Positions 26,120 through 36,149 of a DNA stretch of 64,000 nt are shown here, in pieces. The notes beneath the pieces were generated by a model. The model was not told where the DNA came from. It worked only from the letters and a program-made list of their open reading frames with translations, and did no database searches. Source of the DNA: Phyllobacterium zundukense. Its GTDB lineage: Bacteria > Pseudomonadota > Alphaproteobacteria > Rhizobiales > Rhizobiaceae. Position 1 is the stretch's first letter. Every line of letters starts with the position of its first letter. The translations under genes were made by a program, and so were the position numbers. The stretch lies in contig NZ_CP104970.1 in NCBI RefSeq assembly GCF_025452195.1, forward strand, positions 310,001-374,000, written 5' to 3'.

Positions 26120-27937
26120 ATGGCGATTGCGACAGATTATTCCGATGCTCGTTCTCTGCCGCAATCTTCCGGCGGAGGTGAGGACTACACGCACTACAGG
26201 ATTGTCAAGGCAAAGTACCCCGCGCGTTTCTTCGGAACACTTGTTGCAGCATTCGTCATTGTCGTCACGTTACAGTCTATACTCACCAACCCGAAGTGGG
26301 GCTGGAGCGTTTTTGCCGAGTGGTTTTTTGCCGCGCCCGTCTTGGCTGGCCTCGCCCGAACCCTTCTTCTGACCGCCTTGGCGACGGTGCTTGGCTTCGC
26401 GCTTGGCACCGCTCTGGCTCTGGCCCGGGTTTCGAAATCGCCGCTGCTCGGCGGGCTCTCCTGGGCCTATATCTGGCTGCTTCGCTCCATCCCGCTCATC
26501 GTCCTGCTACTAATACTCAATAACCTCGGCTACCTTTACGCGACCGTCCGGATCGGCGTTCCCTACACGGATATTCTCTTCGCCGAATATCCGACGATTT
26601 CGATCTTGAGCCCCTTTGCGGCAGCCTTGATCGGGCTCAGCCTCAATCAGGCCGCCTTCTCTTCGGAAATCATCCGTGGTGGTATCCTGTCGGTCGACCA
26701 GGGTCAGCTCGAGGCCGCGGCGGCTCTCGGTCTCCCACGCAGGCGGCAGGCCTTCCGGATCGTCCTTCCCCAGGCGATGCGCACCATCTTGCCGACAGGG
26801 TTCAACGAGATCATCAGTTTGGCCAAGGGAACGTCCATGGTCTACGTGCTCGCCCTGCCGGAACTCTTCTATACGGTGCAGGTGATCTATCGCCGCAATC
26901 TCGAGGTTGTGCCGTTGCTCATGGTCGCGACCGTCTGGTACCTGATCATCATGACGGTCCTTTCCGTCGGGCAATATTATATCGAGCGATATTTTGCCAA
27001 AGGCGCGCTGCGCAATGCGCCGGTCTCGCTGTTTAGCCCTACGCTGCGCCGTCTGTTCGGTGCACCGATTCTGGCGCGGCCGCAAATCGCGCCTGCGTCT
27101 CTGGTCAGGTCGCACGGCCAACTTCCGGTACTACCGAAGACCGGCGGGCAAAGGGAGACCTTCGGGCAATGGCGCGCACCGGGATCGGTGAAAATCCACG
27201 GCGTGTCAAAAAGCTTTGGACAGTTGAAGGTTCTGGACAATATCCGCCTCGATATCAAAGCCGGAAGCGTCACGGCAATTCTCGGTCCATCAGGGTCGGG
27301 CAAATCCACCCTCCTGCGTACGATCAATCATCTTGAGCGTGTGGATGATGGTTTTGTCACCGTCGACGGTGAGTTGGTCGGATACCGCAAGAGTGGCAGG
27401 ACACTCTATGAGCTGAAGGAGAAAGACATCCTGAAGCGCCGCGCCGAAGTTGGGATGGTGTTCCAGAGCTTCAATCTCTTTCCTCATCTGACTGTGCTTG
27501 AGAATATCATAGAAGCGCCGGTTTCGCTGAAGCGGCTGAGCCGTCCGGAAGCCATCAACCTTGCACGCGACCTGCTCGCCCGTGTCGGCCTCGGCGACAA
27601 GATCAACACCTATCCCCGGCAGCTTTCCGGCGGCCAGCAACAGCGTGTTGCCATTGCACGAGCGCTCGCGCTTCGTCCCAAAGTCCTGTTGTTTGACGAG
27701 CCGACATCGGCACTCGATCCCGAGCTCGTCGGCGAGGTTCTGGATGTCATCAAGGAGCTCGCGCGCTCCGGCACAACACTGATCATTGTGACACATGAAA
27801 TCGGTTTTGCCCGCGAAGTTGCCGACACTGTCATCTTCATGGATGCCGGGAAGATCATTGAAACAGGCTCACCCGATCAGATCCTGAACCGTCCCGCAAA
27901 CACCCGGACTGCCGAGTTTCTGGCCAAAGTTCTCTGA
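26120..27937 (+). CDS. Fused amino-acid ABC permease-ATPase
   Basis: 605 residues joining two usually separate subunits. Residues ~35-300 are a His/Gln-type permease with the EAA loop (GQLEAAAALGLPRRRQAF near 194). A linker follows, then residues ~350-605 are the ATPase with Walker A GPSGSGKST near 389, LSGGQQQR near 500, Walker B LLFDEPTSAL near 523 and the switch histidine (VTHEIGFA). Such fusions form homodimers, replacing four polypeptides by two. AGAGGAGCC precedes the ATG. It resembles TcyLMN/YxeNO-type cystine or S-cysteine importers in function by context. Confidence 0.93.
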   Translation: MAIATDYSDARSLPQSSGGGEDYTHYRIVKAKYPARFFGTLVAAFVIVVTLQSILTNPKWGWSVFAEWFFAAPVLAGLARTLLLTALATVLGFALGTALALARVSKSPLLGGLSWAYIWLLRSIPLIVLLLILNNLGYLYATVRIGVPYTDILFAEYPTISILSPFAAALIGLSLNQAAFSSEIIRGGILSVDQGQLEAAAALGLPRRRQAFRIVLPQAMRTILPTGFNEIISLAKGTSMVYVLALPELFYTVQVIYRRNLEVVPLLMVATVWYLIIMTVLSVGQYYIERYFAKGALRNAPVSLFSPTLRRLFGAPILARPQIAPASLVRSHGQLPVLPKTGGQRETFGQWRAPGSVKIHGVSKSFGQLKVLDNIRLDIKAGSVTAILGPSGSGKSTLLRTINHLERVDDGFVTVDGELVGYRKSGRTLYELKEKDILKRRAEVGMVFQSFNLFPHLTVLENIIEAPVSLKRLSRPEAINLARDLLARVGLGDKINTYPRQLSGGQQQRVAIARALALRPKVLLFDEPTSALDPELVGEVLDVIKELARSGTTLIIVTHEIGFAREVADTVIFMDAGKIIETGSPDQILNRPANTRTAEFLAKVL

Positions 27938-28090
27938 GCAAGGGAGCTACGCCTTGAGCTCTCATAGAATTCCAGCCGCACGAATACCAACAGATTCTTT
28001 CCGACTTTGTCGAACCTATTGCGCTGGAACTCGGCTGGAAACGACCTAGACGTCAACCCAACACCCAATACTTTTGAAAAGGGGCCAAGC

Positions 28091-29026
28091 ATGACCAAGA
28101 GAATAGCACTGATATCGGCAATCGCCGGCGGTTTAATTGCCGCCACAGCAGGGCTGGGATACACGGCAAGCGATGATTTCGACCTAAGTCCTCAGCAAAA
28201 GGATCGTGTCCGGGCGGAGAAAAGCGAAAAGGCGATCGAGGCCGTTTCGAAAGACTTCAAGTTTATCAGCGATGGCAAGCTCACCATTGGTCTGAACCCT
28301 GGGAATCCTCCACTCAGCACCTATGCAACAGATGCGACGACGGTGGTTGGATATGATGTCGATCTCGCACAACTGGTCGCAGATAGCCTCGGGCGCGAAC
28401 TTGTTCTCGTTCCAGTCGCCTGGGCCGATTGGCCCCTTGGTTTGCAATCGGGGAAGTTCGATGCCGTCATTTCCAATGTCACGGTCACCGAGCAGCGTAA
28501 GGAGAAATTTGATTTCTCAACCTATCGCAAGGATGAGCTTGGCTTCTACGTCAAAGCCGATGGACCCATCAAATCAATCAAGGAGCCAAAGGATATCGCT
28601 GGTCTGAAAGTGATTACGGATCCGGGTACAAACCAGGAGAAAATCCTGCTTGCCTGGGACAAGCAGAATGTCGGCAATGGCTTGAAGCCGATCGACGTGC
28701 AATATTACGATGACGAGGCTGTCAAATACCTCGCTATCGAATCCGGACGTGCCGATGCCGTTTTCAGCGTAAATGCGACCCAGGCCTACAAGGCGAAGGT
28801 CAATGGCAAGACCAGGCTCGTCGGCACGGTAAGCGGCGGCTGGCCGATCACGGCGGAGGTTGCCGTGACAACGCGCAAGGGAAGCGGTGCCGCCGACGGC
28901 ATCACCGAAGCGCTCAATGAACTCATCGCCAACGGGAAATATAAGCAGGTTCTCGACCGCTGGAATCTCGGTTCCGAGGCAATCGACAAGGCTGCAACCA
29001 ACCCTCCCGGACTGCCGAACAGCTGA
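28091..29026 (+). CDS. Family 3 substrate-binding protein (polar amino acid)
   Basis: 311 residues beginning with a signal peptide (MTKRIALISAIAGGLIAA) and no lipobox. Domain landmarks are LTIGLNPGNPP, YDVDLAQLVADSLG and AVISNVTVTEQRKEKFDFS. The ATG at 28091 follows AAAAGGGGCCAAGC; the frame's earlier ATG at 28007 lacks a signal sequence. It would deliver the ligand to the fused permease-ATPase 150 bp upstream. Confidence 0.92.
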   Translation: MTKRIALISAIAGGLIAATAGLGYTASDDFDLSPQQKDRVRAEKSEKAIEAVSKDFKFISDGKLTIGLNPGNPPLSTYATDATTVVGYDVDLAQLVADSLGRELVLVPVAWADWPLGLQSGKFDAVISNVTVTEQRKEKFDFSTYRKDELGFYVKADGPIKSIKEPKDIAGLKVITDPGTNQEKILLAWDKQNVGNGLKPIDVQYYDDEAVKYLAIESGRADAVFSVNATQAYKAKVNGKTRLVGTVSGGWPITAEVAVTTRKGSGAADGITEALNELIANGKYKQVLDRWNLGSEAIDKAATNPPGLPNS

Positions 29027-29104
29027 TTTTCATCCCATCTCGAGAAGCCGCACCAAAATGCGGCTTCCTCTTCGCGCCGTGTCAGCAAAGTACGAGGATT
29101 TCAA

Positions 29105-30721
29105 ATGTCAGTATCCCGCCCGCAGTTGCTCAAGCGATCCTATGGAATGGCAAGAATTGCCCTGCCGCTTGTCGCAGCCCTTTCATTCCAGCCACCCGCG
29201 CACGCGGGAACGCCAGCCGATACCCTTGTCGAAGCCTTCGCGCTGGATGAGCTTATTACGCTCGATCCTGCCGAGGCGTTTGAAGTCTCATCCGGGGAGA
29301 TCACCGGAAATACCTATGACAGATTGGTCCGCCTCGATAACAAGGATCCTTCGAAAATCATTTCCGACATTGCCGAAAGCTGGAACGTTTCCGACGACGG
29401 GTTGCACTATACCTTCAAGCTGAAGCCTGGCCTGAAATTCGCCTCCGGCAATCCCATAACCGCCGACGATGTGGCCTGGTCCTTCGAACGGTCCGTCACG
29501 CTCGACAAGAGCCCGGCATTCATCCTGACCCAGTTCGGCCTGACAGCGGAAAATGTCGCTCAAAAGGCCAAGGCGACCGATCCCTCGACATTCGTTTTCA
29601 CAGTCGATCAGCCTTATGCGCCAAGCTTCGTCTTGAACTGCCTGACGGCAACCGTCGCTTCGGTTGTCGACAAGAAGCTCGTCTTGGAACATGCGGTCAA
29701 CAATGATTTCGGCTATGCCTGGTTGAGGACAGCTTATGCCGGTTCAGGCGCTTGGAAGGTGCGCGATTGGCGTGCCAACGAGATCGTCGTGCTGGAGCGC
29801 AACGACAATTACTACGGCGCGAAATCGCCGCTCAACCGGGTGATCTATCGCCACGTCAAGGAAAGCGCCGCGCAGCGATTGCTGCTCGAAAAAGGCGATA
29901 TCGATGTTGCGCGCAATCTTGAGCCGAACGATCTGGAACAGGTCACCAAGGACAAAGATGTCGCCACAACCAGCGTGCCGAAGGGCACCATCTATTATCT
30001 GGGCCTCAACCAAAAGAATACCGAACTTGCCAAACCGGAAGTGCGTGAGGCATTGAAATATCTCGTTGACTACGATGCGATCGGCGACAAGCTGATCAAG
30101 GGTATTGGCGAAATTCACCAGACCTTCCTGCCCAAGGCTATTCTGGGAGAACTTGACGAAAAACCCTACAGGCTCGATGTCGCCAAAGCAAAGGAACTGC
30201 TCGCAAAGGCAGGTCTGAAAGATGGTTTTTCCGTCACCATCGATGTTCGCAATACCCAGCCTGTAACCGGTATTGCGGAATCGCTACAGCAGACTTTTGC
30301 GCAAGGTGGTGTCAAGCTGGATATCATCCCCGGCGATGGCAAGCAGACATTGACGAAATACCGCGCACGCACCCACGATATCTTCATCGGACCCTGGGGG
30401 ACAGATTACTGGGATCCCAACTCGAACGCCGACACTTTCACGAATAATCCCGACAATTCCGATGAAGGCACGAATAAAACCCTGGCCTGGCGCAACGCAT
30501 GGGATGTGCCGGACCTGACCCGGGAAACCCGGGCGGCGCTGCTGGTGTCAGATAGCGTAAAGCGGGCCGAGATCTATCGCGATCTTCAAAGAAAAGTGTT
30601 GGCATCGAGCCCTTTCGTCGGGCTCTACCAGCAGATTGAAGTTGCTGCCTACAGGTCAAATGTTCATGGTTACGAACTGGCTGCGTTCGGTACCAATCCG
30701 TTGTCGCCCATTTCAAAATAG
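29105..30721 (+). CDS. Family 5 (peptide/nickel/opine-type) substrate-binding protein
   Basis: 538 residues with an export signal ending PPAHA and the DppA/OppA fold: ITGNTYDRLVRLDNKDPSK, SEDGLHYTFKLKPGLKF-like core, then VRNTQPVTGIAESLQQTF. No cognate dipeptide permeases follow, which is unusual, because family 5 binding proteins need DppBC-type partners. It may use unlinked permeases or act as a scavenging receptor in this cluster. GAGGATTTCAA precedes the ATG. Confidence 0.9.
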   Translation: MSVSRPQLLKRSYGMARIALPLVAALSFQPPAHAGTPADTLVEAFALDELITLDPAEAFEVSSGEITGNTYDRLVRLDNKDPSKIISDIAESWNVSDDGLHYTFKLKPGLKFASGNPITADDVAWSFERSVTLDKSPAFILTQFGLTAENVAQKAKATDPSTFVFTVDQPYAPSFVLNCLTATVASVVDKKLVLEHAVNNDFGYAWLRTAYAGSGAWKVRDWRANEIVVLERNDNYYGAKSPLNRVIYRHVKESAAQRLLLEKGDIDVARNLEPNDLEQVTKDKDVATTSVPKGTIYYLGLNQKNTELAKPEVREALKYLVDYDAIGDKLIKGIGEIHQTFLPKAILGELDEKPYRLDVAKAKELLAKAGLKDGFSVTIDVRNTQPVTGIAESLQQTFAQGGVKLDIIPGDGKQTLTKYRARTHDIFIGPWGTDYWDPNSNADTFTNNPDNSDEGTNKTLAWRNAWDVPDLTRETRAALLVSDSVKRAEIYRDLQRKVLASSPFVGLYQQIEVAAYRSNVHGYELAAFGTNPLSPISK

Positions 30722-30780
30722 TCGCATGGCGTGTGGAGAAATGCGATAGTCATTCCAGAAACCGACGAGGAGGATTTTTT

Positions 30781-31791
30781 GTGGACCACAACTCTTCCGA
30801 GGCGACCTTGCCGACATTGGACTTTTCGAGATTCCGCGACCCTGACAAGCAAAATGGTTTCTTTGAAGATTTGCGGGCGGCTGCGCGTACATTTGGTTTT
30901 TTCTACCTGAGCAATCACGGAGTATCCTCCGCGCTCGAGGAGAAAATCGCGACAATCGCGCGACGATTCTTCGCGTTGCCTGAGAAGGATAAGCTCGCGG
31001 TGGAGATGGTGCGCTCCCCGCACTTCAGAGGCTACACCCGTGCCGGTTGGGAGCGCACCAAAGGCCAGGCGGACTGGCGGGAGCAGTTCGATATCGGTGC
31101 GGAACGGGAAGCTGTAGCCCATCTTCCAGTTGGCAAGCCATGGTTGCGCTTGCAGGGTCCAAACCAGTGGCCAGGCTCCTTGCCGGATTTCAAACCCATC
31201 GTTCTCGAATGGCAAAACGAGCTGACGCGTATCGCGATCGAGCTTCTGCAAGCATTTGCCTTGGCGTTGGGGCAGGACAAGGATGTCTTTGCTCCTATCT
31301 ATCGAGACGCCCCGAACCAGCATTTAAAAGTTATTCGATACCCGGGCCGCGAGGCAGCTGGCAGCGACCAGGGCGTCGGCGCACACAAGGACAGCGGATT
31401 TCTGACACTCCTCTTGCAAGGCAGCCAAGGGGGTTTGCAGGTTGAGACAGATGGTCGGTGGATCAACGCCACCCCCGTTCCGGGCACTTTCATCATCAAT
31501 ATTGGTGAAATCCTGGAATTGGCATCCAATGGATATCTCAAGGCAACTGTGCATCGTGTGGTGACGCCTCCATCCGGAAAGGACCGACTTTCGGTCGCCT
31601 TCTTCTTCGGTGCAGACCTCAATGCCGACGTCCCTTTATTGGACCTTCCAGCAGGATTGGCTGACGAGACCGAGGGTATCGACACTGATGCGACAAATCC
31701 ATTGTTCCGCGAGGTTGGCCGTAACTATCTTAAGGGACGATTGCGTTCACATCCAGATGTGGCCCAGCGACATCATTCGGATTTGCTGTGA
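30781..31791 (+). CDS. 2-oxoglutarate/Fe(II)-dependent oxygenase (isopenicillin N synthase family)
   Basis: 336 residues. The N-terminal DIOX_N region reads GFFYLSNHGV near 40; the iron facial triad is His and Asp in GAHKDSGFLTLL and His in HRVVTPP, with the co-substrate arginine in DRLSVAFFF. GTG at 30781 directly follows GAGGAGGATTTTTT, a far better start than the ATG at 30733. It is cytoplasmic. It may hydroxylate or desaturate the imported sulfur amino acid; that role is inferred from its place between the importer and the FMN reductase. Confidence 0.9.
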   Translation: MDHNSSEATLPTLDFSRFRDPDKQNGFFEDLRAAARTFGFFYLSNHGVSSALEEKIATIARRFFALPEKDKLAVEMVRSPHFRGYTRAGWERTKGQADWREQFDIGAEREAVAHLPVGKPWLRLQGPNQWPGSLPDFKPIVLEWQNELTRIAIELLQAFALALGQDKDVFAPIYRDAPNQHLKVIRYPGREAAGSDQGVGAHKDSGFLTLLLQGSQGGLQVETDGRWINATPVPGTFIINIGEILELASNGYLKATVHRVVTPPSGKDRLSVAFFFGADLNADVPLLDLPAGLADETEGIDTDATNPLFREVGRNYLKGRLRSHPDVAQRHHSDLL

Positions 31792-32167
31792 GCTTCTGTC
31801 GATGCTGTCGGTGATGGTCTGGCGCGCCAGATCTCGTCAGTCCGTCTAATGTTTAAAATGTCTCGACCCACGGCCTAAGTTCGACTTCCCATGTCCAGGC
31901 ACTGCCACCATAACAACATTGACAAGTGGGCGACAACTTGCGGCCTACAACCGGTCTCCGTGCAATCCCGCCATGTGCCATCGGTTCCACTCGCTTTGAG
32001 GCGAGCGATCAGTAACGCTCGTGTCGTCCCACAAGAATACCCTGATTGAGAATATTTTGTCCGGATAGCGTCGAAGTTCGGGCTTGGTTTTCTTCTTTAT
32101 CTCACGGCTCTTGTTAGTCTTCCTGCGCGGCGGCATGTGCGCTGTTTTGTTTAAAAGGGATCCTCCC
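31792..32167. other. Gene-free stretch before the FMN reductase
   Basis: 376 bases. A minus-strand frame at 31945-32202 resembles no known protein. I see no clear promoter or hairpin. The gap suggests the FMN reductase has its own transcription. Confidence 0.45.
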
Positions 32168-32731
32168 ATGGCCAATCCGACTGTCGTCGGTCTTTCCGGC
32201 AACTTCCAGCGCCCATCAAAAACAAGATCACTTGTCGCTAACGTGGTCAGTCGAATCAGTCATCAATATGGGCTTGCGTCTGAAGTTTTCGATCTGGTTG
32301 ATTTCGGTGACAGCCTTGGCGCGGCCCGCTACACCAATGATCTTGATGCTTCCTCAACGCAAATTGTTGAGAAAATTCTGGCGGCTGACGTTCTTGTGGT
32401 CGGCACCCCAACCTACAAGGGCAGCTACACGGGGCTTTTCAAGCACCTCATCGATTTACTCGATCCGCTGGCCCTGCAGGGCAAGCCCATTGTCCTGACC
32501 GCCACGGGAGGGAGCGACCGGCACGCGCTGATTCTTGAACACCAGCTGCGCCCGCTCTTCGGCTTCTTCATGGCACACACATTGCCGAGCGGTGTTTTTG
32601 CTGTAGATCGCGACTTTCTGGACTATGAAATTGCAACCGCACACATCAATGCACGGATCACCCAGGCCGTAAGTGAAATCCGGCCTTTTGTGACAGCAGA
32701 GAGGACCATCGTCGCGGGCGCAGCGGAATAA
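32168..32731 (+). CDS. NAD(P)H-dependent FMN reductase (MsuE/SsuE-like)
   Basis: 187 residues of the flavodoxin-like fold with VVGLSGNFQRPSKTRSL at the N-terminus (phosphate loop) and GTPTYKGSYTGLFKHLIDLL near 80-100. It supplies free reduced FMN to two-component monooxygenases and is thus the natural partner of the two LLM enzymes 9-10 kb upstream. The ATG at 32168 follows AAAAGGGATCCTCCC; an upstream in-frame ATG would add 28 residues without homology. Confidence 0.92.
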   Translation: MANPTVVGLSGNFQRPSKTRSLVANVVSRISHQYGLASEVFDLVDFGDSLGAARYTNDLDASSTQIVEKILAADVLVVGTPTYKGSYTGLFKHLIDLLDPLALQGKPIVLTATGGSDRHALILEHQLRPLFGFFMAHTLPSGVFAVDRDFLDYEIATAHINARITQAVSEIRPFVTAERTIVAGAAE

Positions 32732-32831
32732 CGCGATCGATCTTTCTTCGCGTCATATGTGCGTGAAGAAACTCGGGCACTATCTTGCGAAGCGGCGTGG
32801 AACCGGAATTTCACAGGAACGGTTTTAGCGC

Positions 32832-33089
32832 ATGATCAATTCATTCCCGCCAGTTACCATCGAAGCCGCCCGCTTGGGCAAGCCGATGAATATCTGTTCC
32901 GTCACGCAAGCAGCCGAGTTTCTGCTTATGAAATGGCCGATACATGACGGACCCAAATTAAAGATTGCCCGCCAGCTGTGCTTTGACGCCCTCGAAGGGA
33001 AAGCGAGCGCTGCGGATGCGCGCTCGGCCTTTATTGGTGCAGCGAAAGAAGCCAACATCTTCCACGACTATCTGAAAAAGAGCGCCTAA
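32832..33089 (+). CDS. DUF982 domain protein
   Basis: 85 residues matching the small DUF982 family found almost only in Rhizobiales, with the core FLLMKWPIHDGPKLKIARQLCFDALEGKASAADAR. The function is unknown. AGGAACGG lies upstream of the ATG. It supports the rhizobial origin of the window. The 260 bases that follow hold nothing I recognise. Confidence 0.88.
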   Translation: MINSFPPVTIEAARLGKPMNICSVTQAAEFLLMKWPIHDGPKLKIARQLCFDALEGKASAADARSAFIGAAKEANIFHDYLKKSA

Positions 33090-33356
33090 TCAGCATTTCC
33101 TTGGTCTTGCTGAGCCGGGTTCTTTGCAACCGATTTCCCAGAGCGGCCGTGGTTCGCTGAGTTCATGCGTCGGTTGGATCGGTCACAGATTGCATCTACG
33201 CTGATGCGCCAAGGGAAATTGGACCACATCCAAGTTTAGCCTCAGCCATACATTTAAATCGTCGCTGCCAAATAAACGCATCAACTGTTTCACGTCGGGC
33301 GCTCATTTTGGAATGCCTTTCTTTCTCGGAGGCCGCCAAATCCTTAGGCTCAGGAC

Positions 33357-33822
33357 TCACAACCAGAAGAGCACAGTTGCCGCGAGAGCGACGGCAGATA
33401 GAAAGACGGTTGAACATCTGTCGTAACGGGTAGCGACGCATCGCCGATCCTTGAGCCTACCGAACATGATTTCGGTTACGACGTTTGTATCTGCACTTGT
33501 CATATTTGATTGGCTTTGCCCGGGACTTTCGCCTCGGGATACGAGGTTTGATGCCCTTGTCTTTCAGGGCATCTCTCTGAGCCAGTCAGCATCATAGCCC
33601 TGTCGGCGACGAGCCATTCTGCCTTGGGCAGAGTATTCAATAAGGCAGCAGCGGCGGTGTAGGTGTGCAATTTCGTGTTCATGCCGGCTTTCGTTCGGCC
33701 GATCAAGCGTTTGCATCCATCTATACCGCGTAGCTTCAGGCCGTGCGGTGTGTCTCCAAATAGGTCGCGTCGGTCATAACCGCCTTCGGCTGAGCGCCGA
33801 CGGTCGCCAGGCTTTCCATCAT
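33357..33822 (-). pseudogene. IS5-family transposase remnant
   Basis: Pieces in different frames read MMESLATVGAQPKAVMTDATYLETHRTA, RLIGRTKAGMNTKLH, LPKAEWLVADRA and finally IMFGRLKDRR...FLSAVALAATV with a stop at 33357. That order is the IS427-like IS5 transposase from middle to end. The N-terminus and a central block are missing and several frameshifts are present. I see no intact terminal repeats. Confidence 0.87.
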
Positions 33823-33974
33823 ACGGTGGGACGAAATGTGGGTTGGGATGTGCAATCACTGCAACCGCGCAATTCCGAGCGCAGACGCGGAGCTCATGGG
33901 AGCCGGGTCGAACCAAGGAATTCAACAACCCGCCAAAGATGGAGCTCGCTATTCTAGCGCTGGACAAAAATACG

Positions 33975-36149
33975 TCAGATAGTCTGCTTTGCCTTCAGCT
34001 CGAGCCTACGGCGATGCAATACCGGCTCCGTATAGCCGTTTGGCTGTTCGCGGCCTTTGAAAACGAGGTCGCAGGCCGCTTGAAAAGCAATTGAACCGTC
34101 GAAATCAACGGCCATCGGGTGATAAAGTGGATCGTGAGCGTTCTGCTTGTCGACGACCGCTGCCATTCGCTTCAACGTCTCAAGCACTTGTGCCTCGCTC
34201 GCCACGCCATGATGCAGCCAATTGGCGATATGCTGCGCGGAGATACGAAGCGTTGCGCGGTCTTCCATCAAGCCGACATTGTTGATATCCGGCACCTTTG
34301 AACAGCCGACGCCTTGGTCGACCCAACGCACGACATAGCCAAGAATCCCTTGCGCATTGTTATCGAGTTCGCGCTGAATATCTTCCGGCGTCCAGTTGGG
34401 GCGGGAGATGACGGGTACCGACAGAATATCGCTGAGCTTGGCGCGTCCACGCTTTTTCAAACCGGCTTGAACCTCGGCGACATTGACCTTGTGGTAGTGC
34501 GTTGCATGGAGCGTCGCAGCGGTCGGCGATGGTACCCAGGCGGTGTTGGCACCGGCTTTCGGATGCGCGATCTTCTGCTCAAGCATCGCTGCCATCAGGT
34601 CCGGCATGGCCCACATGCCCTTGCCGATCTGCGCACGACCTGAAAGTCCGCACTCAAGACCGACATCGACGTTCCAGTCCTCATACGCGCCAATCCAGGC
34701 GGCCTGTTTCATGTCGCCCTTGCGGATCATGGGACCGGCTTCCATCGAAGTGTGAATTTCATCACCCGTGCGGTCGAGGAACCCTGTATTGATGAAGACG
34801 ACGCGTTCCTTCGCAGCACGTATGGATTCTTTCAAGTTAACCGTGGTGCGTCGTTCCTCATCCATGATTCCCATCTTCATGGTATTCGGCTGCATGCCAA
34901 GCAGTCTCTCGACCCTACCAAACAGCTCGGAAGCGAATGCTACCTCTTCCGGACCATGCATTTTTGGCTTGACCACATACATGGATCCGGCGCGGGAATT
35001 CATATGGCGACCGTCTGGTCCTATGTCGTGGAGCGCTGCCAAAGCTGTAATCGCCGCGTCCATAATACCTTCGGGAACTTCGTTGCCCTCCCTGTCGAGG
35101 ATGGCAGGATTGGTCATCAGATGGCCGACATTGCGCACCAGCATCAGCGAGCGTCCTGGTACGGTCAGAGAGTTGCCGTCCTTGCCTGTGTACTCCCTAT
35201 CTGCATTGAGTTTGCGCGTAACCGTATTGCCGCCCTTCTCGAATGAATCTTCGAGATCGCCATTCATCAGGCCGAGCCAGTTGCGGTAGACGACAACCTT
35301 GTCTTCAGCATCGACTGCAGCAACGGAATCCTCGCAATCCTGAATCGTCGTCAGAGCCGATTCCAGCAGAACATCGGCAATATGTGCGGGATCTGTCCTG
35401 CCAATCGGATGATCGGCATTGATGACGATCTCGACATGCAGGCCATTCTTTATGAGAAGAATTGCGGTCGGAGCAGTCGCGGCACCGCGATAACCGGCAA
35501 ACTGTCCTTTATCCTTGAGCGAGACAGGTTTGCCACTCGCCTCGAGCGCGAGCGTCCCATTATTGATACTCAAGGTGGAAACGTCGGCCCAGTTTGCACC
35601 ATCCAGCGGCGCGCTGTCATCGAGAAACGCCTTGGCCCAAGCGATGACCTTGGCACCGCGAATGGGATTGAACGCCTTGCCTTTTTCGGCGCCACCGTCA
35701 TCCGAAATGGCATCCGTTCCATACAATGCATCATATAGCGAACCCCAGCGCGCATTGGCGGCATTGAGCGCATAGCGAGCATTCATGACGGGAACGACAA
35801 GCTGCGGACCAGCAACTACAGCAATTTCAGGATCGACATTGCTGGTTGAAACGGCGAAGGCTGCTCCTTCTGGCAGCAGGTAGCCGATCCCCCTCAGGAA
35901 GGCTTCGTATTCTTCTTGGCTGTAGCCGCTGTCGCGCTTGCTCTTATAAAAATCGTCCAGCTTCTGCTGAAAGGCATCGCGTTTTTGCAGGAGTGCGCGG
36001 TTTTTTTGAGCCAGATCTTCGACGATCTGTGCGAAGCCAGACCAGAATTGCGCCGCATCGATTTCGGTACCCGGGATAGCTTCATTGGCCACGAAGTCGT
36101 GGAGTTCCTTCGCTACCTTCAAGCCATTGATCTCGATGCGTTCAACCAT
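33975..36149 (-). CDS. glcB: Malate synthase G
   Basis: 724 residues, the full length for isoform G (AceB-type enzymes are about 540). Landmarks are [19 protein letters not shown] (magnesium/acid residue region) near 265, [11 protein letters not shown] near 347, [15 protein letters not shown] near 425 and [15 protein letters not shown] near 540. It condenses glyoxylate with acetyl-CoA to malate. AAGGAATGAACC precedes the ATG. It sits alone between an IS5 remnant and a LacI operon; the distant GlcG-like protein at 49738 is not linked to it. Confidence 0.97.
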   Translation of the reverse strand: MVERIEINGLKVAKELHDFVANEAIPGTEIDAAQFWSGFAQIVEDLAQKNRALLQKRDAFQQKLDDFYKSKRDSGYSQEEYEAFLRGIGYLLPEGAAFAVSTSNVDPEIAVVAGPQLVVPVMNARYALNAANARWGSLYDALYGTDAISDDGGAEKGKAFNPIRGAKVIAWAKAFLDDSAPLDGANWADVSTLSINNGTLALEASGKPVSLKDKGQFAGYRGAATAPTAILLIKNGLHVEIVINADHPIGRTDPAHIADVLLESALTTIQDCEDSVAAVDAEDKVVVYRNWLGLMNGDLEDSFEKGGNTVTRKLNADREYTGKDGNSLTVPGRSLMLVRNVGHLMTNPAILDREGNEVPEGIMDAAITALAALHDIGPDGRHMNSRAGSMYVVKPKMHGPEEVAFASELFGRVERLLGMQPNTMKMGIMDEERRTTVNLKESIRAAKERVVFINTGFLDRTGDEIHTSMEAGPMIRKGDMKQAAWIGAYEDWNVDVGLECGLSGRAQIGKGMWAMPDLMAAMLEQKIAHPKAGANTAWVPSPTAATLHATHYHKVNVAEVQAGLKKRGRAKLSDILSVPVISRPNWTPEDIQRELDNNAQGILGYVVRWVDQGVGCSKVPDINNVGLMEDRATLRISAQHIANWLHHGVASEAQVLETLKRMAAVVDKQNAHDPLYHPMAVDFDGSIAFQAACDLVFKGREQPNGYTEPVLHRRRLELKAKQTI

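Noticed and set aside
27941..27960. Possible hairpin after the fused ABC gene (CAAGG...CCTTG)
   Set aside because: Only five paired bases and no T-run; too weak to call a terminator.
31945..32202. 85-codon minus-strand frame upstream of the FMN reductase
   Set aside because: No recognisable family, no ribosome site, and it overlaps the reductase start.
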